A stretch of DNA of 64,000 nt from Jeotgalibaca dankookensis (GTDB taxonomy: Bacteria; Bacillota; Bacilli; Lactobacillales; Aerococcaceae): the NCBI RefSeq assembly GCF_002005405.1, contig NZ_CP019728.1, positions 1,488,001 through 1,552,000 of the forward strand. Reading direction: 5' to 3'. The stretch's first letter is position 1. The number at the start of each line of letters is the position of its first letter. The notes below the pieces were generated by a model that did no database searches, was not told the DNA's origin, and saw only the letters and a program-made list of their open reading frames with translations. The translations under genes and the position numbers were made by a program. Of this stretch, positions 1 to 10,073 are shown in pieces.

Positions 1-707
1 TTCCCGGTCCCTGGTGGCCCTTCTAAAAGAACACCTGCGGGAATACGTGCACCGAGTGCTGTGAAACGTCGTGGATCTTTCAAGAATTCTACAACTTCTA
101 CTAATTCTTGTTTTTCTTCTTCAGCTCCAGCAACATCAGAGAAGCGCACTTTAACGTTTGTCTTAGAGACATCTTCATTTTTCGTTTTACCGAAATTCAT
201 AACGTTACGGCCGCCGCCACCTTTGGCACCACCTTGGCCCATCATCATGTACATAAAGAATATAAAGATAACAAGTGGTAGAATTGTAAACAAGAGACTC
301 ACCCAGGCACCTGATTGATCTTGTTCGACAACAGTGATTTCAGTATTGGTTTGTTCAGCTAATTCGCCGATTTTACCTAGCGTTGCGTCATTTGGTAATA
401 CGACCGTCGTAAAGGCTGTCGTAGTTGCTTCGGTATCATCAAAGAGAATAAGATTGGCTGCGCTTGATTCATTCGCAATTTCACGTTCTTCTCGATATTC
501 CCCTACAACCTCCCAAACACCTGCGCCTGGCTGCATACTAAATTCTTTGATTTCTTCGTTCTCTAACTCATTGACAAATTCTGTCGTGGTAATCGCTTGA
601 CTGGCTTCAGTTCCTGTACCATTTGTAACCATTGTTACAACAGCGACAACTGCTAGGAAGATAAGGATCCAGAATCCAGTGCTTTTAAAAAGTTTATTGT
701 TTTTCAT
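1..707 (-). CDS. ftsH: FtsH membrane AAA+ zinc protease, N-terminal part
   Basis: ATP-dependent membrane metalloprotease that degrades misfolded and regulatory membrane proteins. Only the first 235 codons are present; the window edge cuts the gene in its Walker A motif (GPPGTGK at the extreme left). Visible are a first membrane segment at residues 10-27, an extracytoplasmic domain, a second membrane segment near residues 130-150 ending in MYMMMGQG, and the linker leading to [11 protein letters not shown], which is diagnostic for FtsH. The start at 707 is set by an AAGGAGGGT ribosome binding site directly upstream. It lies downstream of hpt on the same strand, as in many Firmicutes. The ATPase and HExxH protease domains are outside the window. 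Confidence 0.97.
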   Translation of the reverse strand, partial: MKNNKLFKSTGFWILIFLAVVAVVTMVTNGTGTEASQAITTTEFVNELENEEIKEFSMQPGAGVWEVVGEYREEREIANESSAANLILFDDTEATTTAFTTVVLPNDATLGKIGELAEQTNTEITVVEQDQSGAWVSLLFTILPLVIFIFFMYMMMGQGGAKGGGGRNVMNFGKTKNEDVSKTNVKVRFSDVAGAEEEKQELVEVVEFLKDPRRFTALGARIPAGVLLEGPPGTG

Positions 708-757
708 ATGACCCTCCTTGCAGATAGAATGCCTCTTTGGGCTCTTATCTTACACGT

Positions 758-797
758 ATTGTGAGATTCAAGTTGCATGAAGATGAATCTCAATAAT
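758..797. repeat. Inverted repeat between hpt and ftsH
   Basis: GAGATTCA and TGAATCTC, extended by ATTg/AAT, face each other across a 13-base loop in the 123-base gap upstream of ftsH. There is no T-run, so it does not look like an ordinary terminator. It could be an operator or an mRNA leader hairpin for ftsH. It matches neither the CtsR nor the HrcA (CIRCE) consensus. Confidence 0.4.
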
Positions 798-830
798 GAT
801 AACATATCTGACCTATTTTCACTATTGGTT

Positions 831-1370
831 TTACTTATAAATTTCTTCTTTTAAAACACCGATATAAGGAAGGTTCCGATATTTTTCATCAAAGTCCAAG
901 CCATAGCCCACTACAAATTCATTTGGCACATTGATTCCAACCCAATCCGCTTTTAAATCCACTACACGGCGTTCTTTTTTATCTAATAATGTGACAATCT
1001 TAATTGATTTCGCTTTTCGATAACGGAATAATTCAATGAGATGACTCAATGTCCGACCGGTATCAATAATATCTTCCACAACCAACACATGGCGACCTTC
1101 TATCGATGTATCGAGGTCTTTTAATATTTTAACATCTCCGGTTGATTCTATTCCAGAACCATAACTTGAAACATCCATGAAATCCAGTTCCAGATCACAA
1201 TCCATTTTACGGGACAAGTCAGTCATGAACATAACGGCTCCCTTTAGTACGCCGATGACAAGTGGATATTTCCCTTCATACTCTTTTGTCAAGATTTCAC
1301 CTAAATCAGCGGTTACCTTCGAAATGTCTTCTTCTGAATACAATACTTCTTTAATATCTGGATGTAACAT
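831..1370 (-). CDS. hpt: Hypoxanthine phosphoribosyltransferase
   Basis: Purine salvage enzyme that converts hypoxanthine (and guanine) plus PRPP to IMP (GMP) in the cytoplasm. The 179-residue length is normal. The PRPP-binding signature [14 protein letters not shown] lies at about residues 95-108, and the flexible-loop region DVSSYGSG is near residue 66. The start at 1370 has an AGAGGTG site four bases upstream. It overlaps the end of tilS by 20 bases, the conserved tilS-hpt-ftsH arrangement in which Hpt, TilS and FtsH have been linked functionally in Bacillus. Translation is probably coupled to tilS. Confidence 0.96.
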   Translation of the reverse strand: MLHPDIKEVLYSEEDISKVTADLGEILTKEYEGKYPLVIGVLKGAVMFMTDLSRKMDCDLELDFMDVSSYGSGIESTGDVKILKDLDTSIEGRHVLVVEDIIDTGRTLSHLIELFRYRKAKSIKIVTLLDKKERRVVDLKADWVGINVPNEFVVGYGLDFDEKYRNLPYIGVLKEEIYK

Positions 1371-2739
1371 TTTGCACCTCTTCTTTTTTTATAACTGCTA
1401 TTTTAAACTCACCTTGATCATGCAACCAAATGGATGTTGCATAACCTGGTACCCATAGTACTTTCCCCGTATAATCCGTTATAACCCATACGCGCTCACG
1501 CTTTTCAATGGGAACTTTACCATCAATAAGTATCCTTGAAATTTTTTTAGTAAATGGACGCTTCTTATTGAGTTGGATGATATCTCCAGGCTGCCAATAT
1601 CTAATAATGAGCGGTAAAACAACTTCCGTGGGTTTCATATAAAATACTGATTCTTCAGTAACAAGTTGTTTTTTTGATAAAAACAACCCTATTCTACCAT
1701 TAAAAGGTAAATCTAACCATTCATTTAAATGAATTTCTGCTTGAAACGGTTTTACCATCGCTTTTTCTTTTTTCTGTGGTTCAAACAAAATCAAATCATA
1801 ACGTCTTTTAGCAACTCCACCTGAAAAACTCAGACTGGCTTGTGGTTTATCCCCTTTTAACAGATGTAATATTTTTTCGACGTGTTGCCGCTGTGTAGGC
1901 AATACCCAAACTTGCGTTAAAAAGTAGGTTAGGATGAGCCTTTGCATGGCTTCCTTTTGTTTTAGAAATAGGGGGATAGAGAGTACCCATTGCTTGCCTT
2001 TGTTTTCAAAAACTTGATTGAAACAAGTCTCAATCATTGGTTCCGCAATCGTTAATAAGTCTAACAGCTCTTCAGAGAATTGATTAAAATGCGCCGTTGC
2101 TTTTCTATTTTCTTGTTTTAACAAAGGCAAAATCTGATGGCGATACCGGTTTCGTGCATACTCAGTTGTTTGATTGGTTTCATCTTCTCGATATGGAACG
2201 CCGTTGTTTATGCAATAGTCATAAAGTTGCTCTTTTTCAAAATCAAGCAAGAGTCTAACTAATAAACCGTTATCAAAAGAACGTTGCCGCTTCATACCGG
2301 CAAATCCCTCCAAAGTACTCCCCCGAGTCAAACGCATTAAAATTGTTTCGACTTGATCATCGCCATGGTGACCCGTTAAAAGAATGTTTGCTTCGTGATT
2401 TTTCATTTCTCTTGCAAAAAACTCATATCTAAACTGACGTGCGGCGGCTTCAATGTTGCTTTCAGGATGGTTTTGCCAATGACTAACAACTAACGGAATC
2501 GCTTGAAGTTGGCAGTACTTTTCGACTAATTGCCAGTCTTTTGTAGCACTTTCACGCAGATGATGATGGACGTGTAAGGCGAGTAGGTGTGGTCGCTCCT
2601 CATCAGGTAATTGTGTCAATGCGTGCAAGAGCGCCATTGAATCAGCTCCCCCAGAAACTGCTATTGCCAGGAGATCCGTTGGCTTCCAATATTTATAGCG
2701 CTGATTCTGCATCTGAATTGTCTCTACTAGGCTCTTCAT
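1351..2739 (-). CDS. tilS: tRNA(Ile)-lysidine synthetase
   Basis: Modifies C34 of the CAU-anticodon tRNA-Ile to lysidine using ATP and lysine, so that the tRNA reads AUA. The PP-loop [14 protein letters not shown] is at about residues 29-42 of the 462-residue protein. [15 protein letters not shown] follows in the N-terminal ATPase domain, and the C-terminal TilS substrate-binding domains end the protein. The reading frame extends 14 codons further upstream, but AAGGAGG lies six bases before the ATG at 2739, so that start is chosen. The upstream extension overlaps a hairpin terminator. The essential role of the family is well established. Confidence 0.95.
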   Translation of the reverse strand: MKSLVETIQMQNQRYKYWKPTDLLAIAVSGGADSMALLHALTQLPDEERPHLLALHVHHHLRESATKDWQLVEKYCQLQAIPLVVSHWQNHPESNIEAAARQFRYEFFAREMKNHEANILLTGHHGDDQVETILMRLTRGSTLEGFAGMKRQRSFDNGLLVRLLLDFEKEQLYDYCINNGVPYREDETNQTTEYARNRYRHQILPLLKQENRKATAHFNQFSEELLDLLTIAEPMIETCFNQVFENKGKQWVLSIPLFLKQKEAMQRLILTYFLTQVWVLPTQRQHVEKILHLLKGDKPQASLSFSGGVAKRRYDLILFEPQKKEKAMVKPFQAEIHLNEWLDLPFNGRIGLFLSKKQLVTEESVFYMKPTEVVLPLIIRYWQPGDIIQLNKKRPFTKKISRILIDGKVPIEKRERVWVITDYTGKVLWVPGYATSIWLHDQGEFKIAVIKKEEVQNVTSRY

Positions 2740-2762
2740 TCGACTCCTCCTTGGGATAGAAC

Positions 2763-2810
2763 GAAAAAAGAGGCGGAACAAATAGGCGTTACGCCATCGT
2801 TCAACCTCTT
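2763..2810 (-). terminator. Hairpin terminator or attenuator between yabR and tilS
   Basis: Read on the minus strand, an interrupted stem (AAGAGG, GAAC/GTTC, then GGCG-TAA-CGCC at the tip) closes with CCTC and is followed by TTTTTT. It lies after yabR and just before the tilS ribosome binding site, so it may partly separate the two transcription units. Confidence 0.6.
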
Positions 2811-2823
2811 ATTTGTTGGCATC

Positions 2824-3318
2824 TTAGTTACGTCTTCCGCCACGTCCGCCACGTTTACCTTCAGTATTACGTTTTAATGAAGTCAAGCGGTCGTCGCTAT
2901 CTTTTAAGAAAGAACTCATTAAGTTATCAAAACTATCTTTCTTTGGTTCTTTGGATTGTGGTGCACGTTCTCGGCTGTCTCTTCCCTTGTTATATGAAGG
3001 ACGGTCTTCCCTTGGTTTGTAGGCAGTTGTACTGCGTGGTGCAGGTTTATGTTGACGTTGTGGTTGAGAATCTTCTGTAGCATTTTCTTGTGCTTTACGA
3101 ATGGACAACCCAATTTTACCGTCGTCAGCAATCGTCAACACTCTAACTTCTACTTCATCTCCAACAGTTAAAACATCGTTAATATCCTTAATGTAACTGT
3201 CAGAAATTTCACTGATATGTACAAGACCGGTCTTTCTATCTCCTAAATCGATAAAAGCTCCAAAATGTGTAATACCTGTTACCTTACCCGTTACAACCTT
3301 ACCAATCTCAATTGACAT
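2824..3318 (-). CDS. yabR: S1 domain RNA-binding protein, YabR/GSP13-like
   Basis: A single S1 RNA-binding domain occupies residues 1-73 (motifs GKVVTGKVTGITHFGAFIDL and GLVHISEIS). A charged, low-complexity tail ends in an Arg/Gly stretch (GKRGGRGGRRN). At 164 residues it is longer than the usual YabR/GSP13 because of this tail. Family members associate with ribosomes or RNA; the exact role is not settled. The gene sits between divIC and tilS as in Bacillus, where spoIIE, yabS and yabT intervene. The AAGGAGG site is about 11 bases from the start, rather far. Confidence 0.9.
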   Translation of the reverse strand: MSIEIGKVVTGKVTGITHFGAFIDLGDRKTGLVHISEISDSYIKDINDVLTVGDEVEVRVLTIADDGKIGLSIRKAQENATEDSQPQRQHKPAPRSTTAYKPREDRPSYNKGRDSRERAPQSKEPKKDSFDNLMSSFLKDSDDRLTSLKRNTEGKRGGRGGRRN

Positions 3319-3402
3319 AAAAAAAATGTTCCTCCTTAAAATAGTGTAATATTATTATATCATGTTATGAATTTAAAAAACAGACAGATTACTAAGGTTT
3401 TT

Positions 3403-3825
3403 CTAGTTGTTGCTATCTGTTTTGTTTTGATTGTCTTCCGGCAAGCTAAAAATGATTTCATTGTCTTTACTATAATAGTAGCGACTACGTGCCAATTTTG
3501 CAATATAATCATCATCTTGAAGCAGCCCCAGTTGAATGTTTAGTTCTTGGTTTTTATCTTCAATTGTTTTTTTCTCTTTCGTTGCCTCAATAATTTGTGT
3601 ATCCATATCTCGAACTAACATCATACTGTCTACTAATCGATAAGTGAGCGGCAATAAGAGTACAAGTCCAAATAGTAAAATAAATCCCATCCGACGCTTG
3701 GCCTTTAACTTTTGCAGGGCTTTTTTTCTCTTTTTAGTTTTTTCTTGGTCGATATAGTCGTTGTCGATATGTGTAATATTTTCTTGTTGTCGTTCCTCTA
3801 TTTCTTCCTGACGTTTAAATAGCAT
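3403..3825 (-). CDS. divIC: DivIC/FtsB-type septum formation initiator
   Basis: Bitopic cell-division protein of the FtsB/DivIC family, which forms a complex with FtsL and DivIB at the division site. The 140-residue sequence shows a basic cytoplasmic N-terminus, one membrane helix at about residues 47-65 (FILLFGLVLLLPLTY), then an extracellular coiled coil (residues 70-110) with the family LGLLQDDDYIAKLARSRYYYSK motif region. The start at 3825 is preceded by AGGAGGG at good spacing. Neighbours yabO and yabR match the classical divIC locus. Confidence 0.92.
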   Translation of the reverse strand: MLFKRQEEIEERQQENITHIDNDYIDQEKTKKRKKALQKLKAKRRMGFILLFGLVLLLPLTYRLVDSMMLVRDMDTQIIEATKEKKTIEDKNQELNIQLGLLQDDDYIAKLARSRYYYSKDNEIIFSLPEDNQNKTDSNN

Positions 3826-3921
3826 CGCCTATCCCTCCTATTATAGCTCTATACAGTTTAAGTATAGAAGATATAGGAGGGAAAGTCACGCTGTTTCCGG
3901 TATTTGAGCTTCTTACTTTAG

Positions 3922-4191
3922 TTATTCTGGATCTCTTTCTATCGCTGTTTCACTTACAATGGTATACATTTCTTTTGCTTCATCTTTTTTTGTCGTATCA
4001 ACAATTTTTTCAATTCGAATCACTAAGGTTTTATTGCCAAATTGAATCGTCATTTCATCGCCAACTTTAACATCGGTACTTGATTTAGCTGGGCGGTTAT
4101 TAACAAGAATACGACCTTTATCTGCAACCTCTTTTGCAACAGTACGGCGTTTAATAATACGGGATACTTTAAGAAATTTATCTAATCTCAT
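3922..4191 (-). CDS. rqcP: RqcP (YabO) S4-domain ribosome quality control factor
   Basis: The 89-residue protein is essentially one S4 RNA-binding domain starting with [24 protein letters not shown]. RqcP/YabO binds stalled 50S subunits with RqcH and helps C-terminal alanine tailing of nascent chains, as shown in Bacillus. Two adjacent ATG codons are possible. The second (4191) is preferred because it lies seven bases from GGAG and matches the family N-terminus. It overlaps the mazG-like gene end by 14 bases. Confidence 0.92.
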   Translation of the reverse strand: MRLDKFLKVSRIIKRRTVAKEVADKGRILVNNRPAKSSTDVKVGDEMTIQFGNKTLVIRIEKIVDTTKKDEAKEMYTIVSETAIERDPE

Positions 4192-4897
4192 CATGATTCT
4201 CCTTTTCTTTTTTCTTGATTGCTTGCCACATAGCGTCTATATCTTCAACTGTTCGGACCTCGTAACCATCAAAAACATGAGGATGACGACGTCGAAGTTT
4301 CCGATTAAGGACATCTAAAATATCTTCTAATAAAAAATTCCCCTTTTGCTCTGCATGATTGGCATGATAAAGAACCTGGAGCAAAACATCCCCTAGTTCC
4401 TCGATTAAATTTTCGCGGTCCTGATTTGCAATTGCTTGTGCAACTTCTTGACTTTCCTCTTCTAGATAGGCTAGAAGACTATCATGTGTTTGTGCTTGTA
4501 CCCAAATATCCCCTGCTTGAATCGCATCCATATACCACTGTGTGGTTGCAAAACTTTTAGTACGTTCATCACGACTTAAGGGCGGGATATAAAGAATTTC
4601 TGGCACTAATGATCGATCATTGTCAACAAGTTTAGAAAGGGTCTTCCAAATAATACTTTCCTGTTCTCTACCAATTGCATGAAGCAAAGCGACTGGATGT
4701 TCCAGTGGGTATTTTGTAAGAATCGCTTCTTTAATGTCCAAAAAATGACGTGGTTTTGATATATCAAGGACAAGGATATGACTGCCTAAGTCAAGTCGAT
4801 CTGCCTCAAACCTTCGACTAGCAAGAACTTGCACCCCATCTAAAGGTGTTAAACTAAGTGTTTGCAAGAGTTTATCTAAAGAATAGGGAATTTCCAT
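4178..4897 (-). CDS. MazG-like protein lacking most of the methylase domain
   Basis: Corresponds to the C-terminal half of the bifunctional YabN/MazG protein. Residues 1-115 resemble the end of the tetrapyrrole-methylase-like domain ([27 protein letters not shown]). Residues 140-239 form the MazG nucleotide pyrophosphohydrolase region with [21 protein letters not shown] and RRRHPHVF. The N-terminal half of the methylase domain is absent, the usual CPWD motif is replaced ([11 protein letters not shown]), and EExYE is altered to EEESQE, so catalytic activity is uncertain. The frame opens further upstream inside the flippase gene, but the ATG at 4897 lies four bases after that stop. The MazG-family assignment is secure; activity is not. 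Confidence 0.8.
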   Translation of the reverse strand: MEIPYSLDKLLQTLSLTPLDGVQVLASRRFEADRLDLGSHILVLDISKPRHFLDIKEAILTKYPLEHPVALLHAIGREQESIIWKTLSKLVDNDRSLVPEILYIPPLSRDERTKSFATTQWYMDAIQAGDIWVQAQTHDSLLAYLEEESQEVAQAIANQDRENLIEELGDVLLQVLYHANHAEQKGNFLLEDILDVLNRKLRRRHPHVFDGYEVRTVEDIDAMWQAIKKKEKENHDEIR

Positions 4898-4901
4898 TTT
4901 T

Positions 4902-6500
4902 TCACTTCTTTTCTTTCTGTTTTTGATTGATGGCGAATTTTTTAAGGAGCTTTTTACCAAAAGGAATCGCTAACCACTCTCTTGCGGTAAATAATTGTAC
5001 CTTCAAAATATAGCTAATAAAGACAATTACTCCTACTAACATGGTTAGAATTGCAATGATACTTGCACCACTTCGTGAGTTACTGATAAAAATAGCCAAA
5101 ATTAGTTTAGTCGCATAGGCGCTAGTAAAAACAATCGCTGCACCATTCATCAGTTTGAATAAAAAATGGTCTTTTATCCAAATGGCTCGTAATTCTAATG
5201 GCAAGTATTGGAATAAAAACAATCCCATAGCTATCAGCCCTACTACAGTCGCTAAACTAGCTCCAACTGTATTCCAGAGCGGTACTAACAAAAGATTGGT
5301 TAATAATTTAACACTTAATCCCAATGCTAAGGCGATCAGCGTCAACAAATAACGATTAAAACTTTGTAAAATAGAATGAAAAGTTAAAACAATGGACGTT
5401 GTGGCAATAGCAACAATGTAAATTGATAAAACAGTATTACCACTGGTATCCCCAAACAACATTCTATTTACTTCAGGTAATATAGCGAGCAACCCTGCTA
5501 CAGCAACAAAAGAGAAACTTGCCGTCATACGAATGAGTGATCGCGCTGCGCGGTGGAACTCTTCCATTTTTTCATAAGCAATTGCTTGACTCATGACGGG
5601 AATAAAGCCTGCAGAAAAACCAGTCCCCACTACCATTCCTAATTGCACAAGTGGTTGTCCGCGGTCATAAATCCCTTTTAAAGATTTAGCTTTTAGTGGA
5701 TCAATCCCATTTTCTATTAAACCTTTATACAGAGTGAAGGAATCGATTAACTGGAATAAAACAAGAATGGACGTTAAGAGGCAAATAGTCAGACCTTCTG
5801 TTGCATAACGTTTTGCTAAGTCGAGCAGTGTTAAGCCATCCGTAGTGGAGTCTTTATTGAACAAAAACTTTTCCTTACGCATCGCAAACAACAAGATACC
5901 CGTCGCAATGGCTGCACCCCAGATAGCCCCACTCATTGCTTGTGTTCCCATGACATATATATCGGTGCCAGTGGATGCATAAATCCAAGCGGCGTATAGA
6001 ATAACTAAAACCCGAACCAGTTGTTCAGCTACTTGTGAATGAGCTGTCGGTTGCATCCGGTAAGTACCTTGGAAATAACCTCGAAAACTTGCCAAAATCG
6101 GCATAAACAAAAACATCCAAGATACACTTTGAATAAGTGGTGTTAGTTGTAAATCACCCATATAAAAAGCGATTTGGTTTGCAAAGCCATAGGCTAATCC
6201 AAACAAAACAAAAGAAAATAAACTCAAGATCAGTAGACTATACCAAACTAACTTCTTTCGTTCATTTGGCGTTTTAGCTTCTGCAATCGTCTTTGAAAAG
6301 AACACCGGAAACCCCGCTAAGGCGAAAGTCATGCCGATACCATAGATGGGATAAACCTGTTGATAAACATAAAAACCAGTGTTTCCAACCATGTTTTGGA
6401 ACGGAACTCGGTAAACTGCGCTCAATATTTTAGAAAACAAACCCGCCACAGATAATAATACGGCTCCGTTCATCATCAACTTCAGTTCTTTATTTTTCAT
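4902..6500 (-). CDS. MOP-family polysaccharide/lipid flippase (YabM, MurJ-like)
   Basis: Integral membrane protein of 532 residues with about 14 hydrophobic segments, of the MATE/MOP exporter group that includes SpoVB, YabM, YtgP and MurJ. The N-terminal MMNGAVLLSVAGLFSKILSA and FQNMVGNTGFYVYQQVYPIY are typical of the polysaccharide_synt/MurJ family. Its position between mazG and mfd matches yabM of Bacillus. It probably flips a lipid-linked cell envelope precursor; whether this is lipid II cannot be told from sequence. It overlaps mfd by 11 bases, suggesting translational coupling. Confidence 0.88.
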   Translation of the reverse strand: MKNKELKLMMNGAVLLSVAGLFSKILSAVYRVPFQNMVGNTGFYVYQQVYPIYGIGMTFALAGFPVFFSKTIAEAKTPNERKKLVWYSLLILSLFSFVLFGLAYGFANQIAFYMGDLQLTPLIQSVSWMFLFMPILASFRGYFQGTYRMQPTAHSQVAEQLVRVLVILYAAWIYASTGTDIYVMGTQAMSGAIWGAAIATGILLFAMRKEKFLFNKDSTTDGLTLLDLAKRYATEGLTICLLTSILVLFQLIDSFTLYKGLIENGIDPLKAKSLKGIYDRGQPLVQLGMVVGTGFSAGFIPVMSQAIAYEKMEEFHRAARSLIRMTASFSFVAVAGLLAILPEVNRMLFGDTSGNTVLSIYIVAIATTSIVLTFHSILQSFNRYLLTLIALALGLSVKLLTNLLLVPLWNTVGASLATVVGLIAMGLFLFQYLPLELRAIWIKDHFLFKLMNGAAIVFTSAYATKLILAIFISNSRSGASIIAILTMLVGVIVFISYILKVQLFTAREWLAIPFGKKLLKKFAINQKQKEKK

Positions 6501-9500
6501 CCTCTTTTTCCTCTACAATCGCACACGCTTCAAGAAACACCTTCAGATAATCCATCCATGATTCGGTTGCTAGTTTTTTTATTTCTAAGGTAACAAGTAG
6601 CTTCTCTTTGCGAGTGATAACTTTTGCACGCAAGGGGATACTACTCAATGCTTCAAATATAGCTGCGCCTTGTAGACGAGTACTACCTGATTCATTCAAT
6701 GTCACCAAGACATTCTCTCCTTGTCGTTTAATCGCTTCAACTTCTGCCTCTTGTGAAACGTGTCTGAGCAACCCTATCTGAGCCAGTTGATTAACTTCAA
6801 CCGGTGTTTCACCAAAGCGGTCAACAAAGTCATCCATAATTTCATAATAATCATTTTCACTTGCTGTTTGTTGAATGCGCTTATACATATCAATTTTTTG
6901 TCTTTCATCGGAGATATAGGTTGCGGGAATATACGCATCAATATTTAAGTCAATCTCAACATTTGCCAGTTTTCTACTTGCGCCCTTACCTTGTTTACGT
7001 TCTACTGCTTCACGCAACATTTCTGAATAAAGGTCAAATCCAACAGAATCGATAAAGCCGTGTTGTTGTGCGCCTAAAAGATTCCCAGCTCCACGAATAG
7101 CCAAGTCACGCATGGCAATTTTAAAGCCCGAACCTAGCTCTGTAAAATCTTTTACCGCTTTTAATCTTTTTTCACTCACTTCACTTAAAATTTTGTTAGG
7201 TTGATACATCATATAGGCATAAGCAATCCGATTGGTTCTACCGACACGTCCTCGTAACTGATAAAGTTGTGAAAGCCCCATAAAATCGGCATTTTCAATA
7301 AAGAGTGTATTCGCATTGGGGATATCAACCCCAGTTTCAATAATTGTCGTGGTAACTAAAACATCAAAATTACCCTCTACAAAATCCATCATGATGTTTT
7401 CTAATTGTACTTCGGTCATTTGTCCATGTGCCACACCGACCCGTGCACCCGGCACTAGAATACGAATTTCATCAGCCTTTCGTTCAATCGTCTCAACGCG
7501 ATTATAGACATAAAAAGTTTGACCGCCACGAGCCATTTCACGTTCTATGCCGTCCACAACTGCTCCCATATTTTGTTCCATGACATAAGTTTGGACGGGA
7601 TAGCGGTTAGCTGGTGGTGTTTCAATGACTGATAAATCACGTACCCCTAACATAGACATATGTAAGGTTCGCGGAATCGGAGTAGCTGTTAAAGTCAATA
7701 CATCTACTGATGCTTTAAGTTGCTTCAATACTTCTTTGTGTTTAACTCCAAATCGTTGCTCTTCATCCACAACTAAAAGCCCGACATCAAAAAACTTTAC
7801 GTCTTTCGATAAAATCCGATGTGTTCCGACAACTATATCTACACTGCCTTTGCGCAATCCTTCTATCGTTTTTTCTTGTTGTTTCTTGGTTCGAAAACGA
7901 CTCATCAGTCCAATTTCAAAAGGCCACTCTTCAAAACGTTGGATTAAAGTTTCATAGTGCTGCTGCGCTAAAATTGTAGTGGGCACTAAAAAGGCAGCTT
8001 GTTTTCCTTCGCTTACTGCTTTAAAAACCGCACGCATTGCGACTTCGGTCTTACCATACCCAACATCACCAACTAATAAACGGTCCATCGGTCTACTTTT
8101 TTCCATATCCTTTTTGATCTCTTGGGCGCTTCGAAGCTGATCTTCTGTTTCTGTAAAGGGAAACTGATTTTCAAACTCAATTTGCTCTTTTGTATCCGGT
8201 GGAAAAGCATACCCTTCTTCTGCTTCACGTTGGGCATATAAGGCAATCAAGTCCTCAGCGATATCTTCTACACGCGACGCAACTTTATTTTTTGTTTTTG
8301 TCCATTCTGTTCCACCTAATTTATTTACTTTGGGTGTTTTGGACTCAGAAGAAACATATTTTTGAACCAAATGAAGTTGCGTAACCGGAATAAACAACTT
8401 GGCACTGTCTTTGTATAAAATAGAGATATAATCTTGGTGTGAACCATCCACCACAATTGTTTCCATACCGGTATATTTACCTATTCCGTGATTAACATGC
8501 ACGACATAGTCACCTGGTGACAGTTCTGAGTAACTTTTTATACGTTCCGCATTAGATATTTTTTGGCGGCGAACCTGTCTTTTTTGGGCCTTGTTAAATA
8601 ATTCCTTTTCAGTCACAAAAACGACTTTTTCCATGGGCATTTCAAACCCGTTTGCCATAGCACCTACTACGATGTTTACATGCTCCGGCGTGACCGAATC
8701 GTTCCCTTTAATGACGCTTTCAATATGAAAATCAGCAAAGGTTTGGTGTACTTTTTCAGCCCGCTCATGGTCCGCCACAATGGTGAAGATAGTCATACCT
8801 TGTCTTAGCCAACGTTCCATTTCTATCTTAACCATATCCATTTGACTAAAGAATTGGACAATTCCTCGGTATTGAAGGGCGTGAATATCCGTAAATCGGA
8901 TATTTCCTAATCCTTTTTGGAAGAGAGAGTAAAATACTTTAGGGTGATGGCTCTTTTTCATTATATGCCGAACGTCCGCCATCATTTTTTGTTTGGGTAG
9001 AAGTAAGCCATCATACTGCTTACTGGCTTGCCAGTCGGCTGCTTCTACTTCTTGGTTACGGTCACTTTCTAAGGTGCGACCATATTCATCTACAATAATC
9101 AGCGCATCTTTAGGAATATAATCAAGTAAGGTTGTCTCTTCAGAGTAAAACAAAGAGGTATACATTTTAGGATTAGCAGGAATTTCTCCTACTTCCAGTT
9201 TTTCGATAAGGTCATTAAAATGCACTTGCATCCGCTCTTTAACTTCCTCGTCTTTGATCGATTGACTGGCTTTTTTTACCATCTTACTAATCGCGTCGCT
9301 ACGTTTTGAGAGTAGATTAGCTGGATAAACAGAGTCTTGAGCAGGAAGAACAAGAACTTCTGTCACTACCTCATCAAACGACCTTTGTGTGGTCGGTTCA
9401 AAGAAACGCATCCGATCAATTTCATTATCAAAAAATTCAATTCGGACCGGTTCTTCTTCATTGAGCGCATAAATATCAATAATGTCCCCACGAATACTGA

Positions 9501-10017
9501 ATTCACCTGGAGCTGCTACCATAGATTCGCGATTGTAACCCATGGCGACAAGCTTATCCGGTAGCGTTTCGAAGGTAACTGTTTCTCCTTCTTTAAAAGT
9601 GAGATTGTGGTCTTTCCAAATTGAAACAGGCGATAGTAATTTTTTAAATCCTGCGCTTGGAACGATAACAATCCCTTTCTGTCCGGTTGCCAAAAAATGC
9701 ATGGCTTCTACACGTTGGCTACGGAATTCAGGAGAAGAAAAAGCTAATTCAACTGCTAAAGATTCTTCAACCGGAAAGAGGAAAACAGGTATATCCTCAG
9801 AAATTTGCGTTAAATCATCATAAATTTGGCTCGCTATCAACAAATTAGGCGCCCAGACAACAATAGGATGTTCAGTGTTTCTGTAAATAATCGACGTTAA
9901 TAAATTACGCGAAGAACTGCTAATACCAGTTACGAGTTGATTACCCTCGTTTTTTACTTGCTCAACTATTTTCTTTATCGCTGGTGTCTTTTGTAAGTAA
10001 TTCTCAATATCACGCAT
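6490..10017 (-). CDS. mfd: Transcription-repair coupling factor
   Basis: DNA translocase that removes stalled RNA polymerase at lesions and recruits UvrA. Of normal length (1175 residues). Visible are the N-terminal UvrB-like region (ending in RGDIIDIYALNEEEPVRIEFF), the RNA polymerase-interacting CarD-like domain (LSPGDYVVHVNHGIGKYTGM), and the SF2 helicase with Walker A VGDVGYGKTEVAMRA, DEEQRFGVKHKE, TATPIPRTLHMSM and the RecG-like RVGRTNRIAYAY motif. The C-terminal TRCF domain follows. The ATG at 10017 is preceded by TAGGAGTG; 13 upstream codons in frame lack a better site. Confidence 0.97.
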   Translation of the reverse strand: MRDIENYLQKTPAIKKIVEQVKNEGNQLVTGISSSSRNLLTSIIYRNTEHPIVVWAPNLLIASQIYDDLTQISEDIPVFLFPVEESLAVELAFSSPEFRSQRVEAMHFLATGQKGIVIVPSAGFKKLLSPVSIWKDHNLTFKEGETVTFETLPDKLVAMGYNRESMVAAPGEFSIRGDIIDIYALNEEEPVRIEFFDNEIDRMRFFEPTTQRSFDEVVTEVLVLPAQDSVYPANLLSKRSDAISKMVKKASQSIKDEEVKERMQVHFNDLIEKLEVGEIPANPKMYTSLFYSEETTLLDYIPKDALIIVDEYGRTLESDRNQEVEAADWQASKQYDGLLLPKQKMMADVRHIMKKSHHPKVFYSLFQKGLGNIRFTDIHALQYRGIVQFFSQMDMVKIEMERWLRQGMTIFTIVADHERAEKVHQTFADFHIESVIKGNDSVTPEHVNIVVGAMANGFEMPMEKVVFVTEKELFNKAQKRQVRRQKISNAERIKSYSELSPGDYVVHVNHGIGKYTGMETIVVDGSHQDYISILYKDSAKLFIPVTQLHLVQKYVSSESKTPKVNKLGGTEWTKTKNKVASRVEDIAEDLIALYAQREAEEGYAFPPDTKEQIEFENQFPFTETEDQLRSAQEIKKDMEKSRPMDRLLVGDVGYGKTEVAMRAVFKAVSEGKQAAFLVPTTILAQQHYETLIQRFEEWPFEIGLMSRFRTKKQQEKTIEGLRKGSVDIVVGTHRILSKDVKFFDVGLLVVDEEQRFGVKHKEVLKQLKASVDVLTLTATPIPRTLHMSMLGVRDLSVIETPPANRYPVQTYVMEQNMGAVVDGIEREMARGGQTFYVYNRVETIERKADEIRILVPGARVGVAHGQMTEVQLENIMMDFVEGNFDVLVTTTIIETGVDIPNANTLFIENADFMGLSQLYQLRGRVGRTNRIAYAYMMYQPNKILSEVSEKRLKAVKDFTELGSGFKIAMRDLAIRGAGNLLGAQQHGFIDSVGFDLYSEMLREAVERKQGKGASRKLANVEIDLNIDAYIPATYISDERQKIDMYKRIQQTASENDYYEIMDDFVDRFGETPVEVNQLAQIGLLRHVSQEAEVEAIKRQGENVLVTLNESGSTRLQGAAIFEALSSIPLRAKVITRKEKLLVTLEIKKLATESWMDYLKVFLEACAIVEEKEDEK

Positions 10018-10041
10018 TTTTTCACTCCTAACATGCCGTAC

Positions 10042-10073
10042 AAATAGGCTCAGCAAGAGCTGAACCTATTTTT
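10042..10073. terminator. Hairpin between pth and mfd
   Basis: AATAGGcTCAGC and GCTGAaCCTATT form a near-perfect stem with a short AAGA loop. On the minus strand the stem is followed only by TTTG, so termination after pth is likely weak. The stronger T-run faces the plus strand. It overlaps the last codons of pth. Confidence 0.55.

Noticed and set aside
4898-4960. Upstream extension of the mazG-like gene by 21 codons
   Set aside because: It lies inside the end of the flippase gene; the ATG just after the flippase stop is a better start.
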